Assembly: GCA_007570785.1 (NCBI GenBank)
Contig: ML660774.1
Span: 12,986,719 to 13,050,718, forward strand
Length of the DNA: 64,000 bases
DNA from: Antilocapra americana
Lineage: Eukaryota > Chordata > Mammalia > Artiodactyla > Antilocapridae
Direction: 5' to 3'
Shown here: positions 62,171 to 64,000 of the stretch, piece after piece
Position numbering within the stretch: position 1 is the first letter of the stretch
How the letters are laid out: every line of letters begins with the position of its first letter
Position numbers and translations under genes: made by a program
Notes under the pieces: generated by a model
Told to the model about the DNA's origin: nothing
Database searches by the model: none
Seen by the model: the letters and a program-made list of their open reading frames with translations, nothing else

Positions 62171-63243
62171 TTGATGGATATTTACTTCCATTATTTTTTC
62201 TGTAAAATCTAATTTGGAATAGCTGAGATACTCAAATTACTTATCTAAGTAATGATAGATTTTGAAAATACATAGTACATGTAACAAAATGCATGTCTGA
62301 TTTAGAGTCTAACGTTGATTCTATATGCTAGATACCTATAGAATATATCTGAAAATGGTGACAACAATATGAGACCAAGCTGGTTATTATAATATGTAGT
62401 ATCAGTGACTGCAACTCTACTCATTTGCAACCAGTCCTTAAAACCTAATTGAGTCACCAGGGAGTATACAATAAATAAAATGAGTTATATCCCTAAATTA
62501 CAGTTCACAAAGAAGTTCAAAGAAGGTCACAATCAATTTAGGAAGAAGAAACAAATAACTTGTAAGCTTTCTTTAATATTAAAGATACACAAAGTACTGT
62601 AAGCAATGAAGAATAAACCTCACAAGCTTACATTATACCTTTATATTTATAGAGAAATCATAACATTATTTGCCACAGGATAACAGTATTCCGTTCAGAA
62701 CCACAATTTCAGAAATTAAGAATTTATTTCCACTTTAGATGTGACTGTGTGGTACTATGGTTAGATTTTTAAAGAAAATCTTACTTTTTATAAATACCTA
62801 TTGAAATATTTATGTGTAAATGAAATGATATTGGGAAGTTATTTCAAAAGAATCCAACAGCAGGTAAAGAGTACTGGGCAGGAGAATAGATAGATAATGA
62901 TGGGTTATGAAGTGGCAATTAAGCTTGGTGATGAATACATATGGGGTATCATTATATTCTTCCCTCAAAAATCTGTATAAAGAAAAAGCTAGAGAAAAGA
63001 GGTACAGTTTAAAACAGCTAATAATCTTCAGTAACCTCTAATACTAAGCCTCAGAGAGAATATTTTATAAAGTTGATCTATGACAATATGTGCCATTTTC
63101 GGTGGAAAAGGAGAGGAAATAAGACAGTAGCAGTTACTAAAGTCAACTCTGCTACTGACAGAACTGCATGCCAATTTTACTTTCAATTTTGTGGTAGACT
63201 GTTCTTGGCATCCTAATACAATGTTTTCCAGAGTTCTTAATGA

Positions 63244-63296
63244 TCTTCTGAACTAAATTAAATTTACCATTTAATCTCTTCTGAACTAAATTAAAT
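63244..63296. repeat. Tandem duplication, period 33 bp
   Basis: TCTTCTGAACTAAATTAAAT occurs at 63244-63263 and again at 63277-63296. It lies about 370 bases downstream (in the TUSC3 direction) of the 90-base exon. Confidence 0.93.
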
Positions 63297-63640
63297 ACCA
63301 ATGCTGGGACACTTGTTAAAACTGTTTCTATTTCTTCTTTTGGTATTACATATTATTGCCATAGCAGTCTAGAAAATTGAAAAAATAATTTGTGTGTGTA
63401 TATTTGGTATGGTAGGTACATTGAATTTTTAAAAATTTTTTTTAATTTTTTTTAATTCATGCTGAAGCAGTCTTCCACCCTAAAATATATATGTGCATAT
63501 ATTTATGCAATATGTACATGCGTGTGTATGTACATGGTGGAGGAAGAGGAGAAAAGGAACACATATTTAGATTTACAAATACACTTTCTTACTAAATATT
63601 AAATTTCTGACTGCTGTGTAAATAGGATTCAAGTGCATTA

Positions 63641-64000
<360 letters not shown>

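Overview
The window is mammalian and comes from a bovid ruminant such as cattle, sheep or goat. The evidence is the dense mix of RTE-BovB LINEs, Bov-tA and Bov-A2 SINEs, cetartiodactyl CHR SINEs and ruminant-type L1 3' ends, over a background of old shared mammalian repeats (MIR, L2, a hAT MITE, a Tigger remnant). I cannot resolve the species. There are no prokaryotic genes, operons, CRISPR arrays or genuine tRNA/rRNA genes.

The only protein gene I recognise with confidence is TUSC3 (OST3A, an oxidoreductase subunit of the STT3B oligosaccharyltransferase) on the minus strand. Three short internal coding exons are present, in the order expected for minus-strand transcription: 63668-63757 (30 codons), 14500-14563 (21 codons plus 1 base) and 3683-3757 (75 bases). 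Their phases join exactly (0, then 1) and all splice sites are GT/AG. The first exons lie to the right of the window. I found no match in 1-3682 for the last exon(s), with the fourth membrane segment and C-terminal tail, so they probably lie to its left. The rest of the window is therefore intron: about 10.7 kb between the 75-base and 64-base exons and about 49 kb between the 64-base and 90-base exons.

Layout: 0-2 kb holds an L1 scrap and a long BovB copy with an internal deletion. 2-14.5 kb is the first complete intron, with Bov-tA, L1, CHR, L2, MIR, hAT, BovB and Tigger pieces. 14.5-26 kb is relatively unique, with scattered MIR and Bov SINEs. 26-30 kb has an inverted Bov-tA pair and L1 3' ends. 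32.8-35.0 kb is a 2.2-kb L1. 38.5-39.7 kb is a rearranged BovB mosaic. 39.8-47.2 kb is a nearly full-length old L1, nested with younger insertions and carrying a five-copy 79-bp minisatellite in its 5' region. 47.8-48.9 kb and 56.6-57.6 kb are BovB insertions with intact target-site duplications. 52.3-55.9 kb is a repeat-poor island that holds an unassigned candidate terminal exon on the same strand as TUSC3. 57.6-63.7 kb is mostly unique AT-rich intron.

Almost every long open frame in the window is transposon debris (BovB endonuclease/reverse transcriptase, L1 ORF2) or a frame across a SINE. The observation most worth a second look is the candidate exon at 53888-54107. The rest are target-site duplications that date or delimit insertions, the minisatellite containing the only ambiguous base, and an unusual excess of L1 copies in the same orientation as the host gene. 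I found no convincing evidence of an undescribed multi-gene system.
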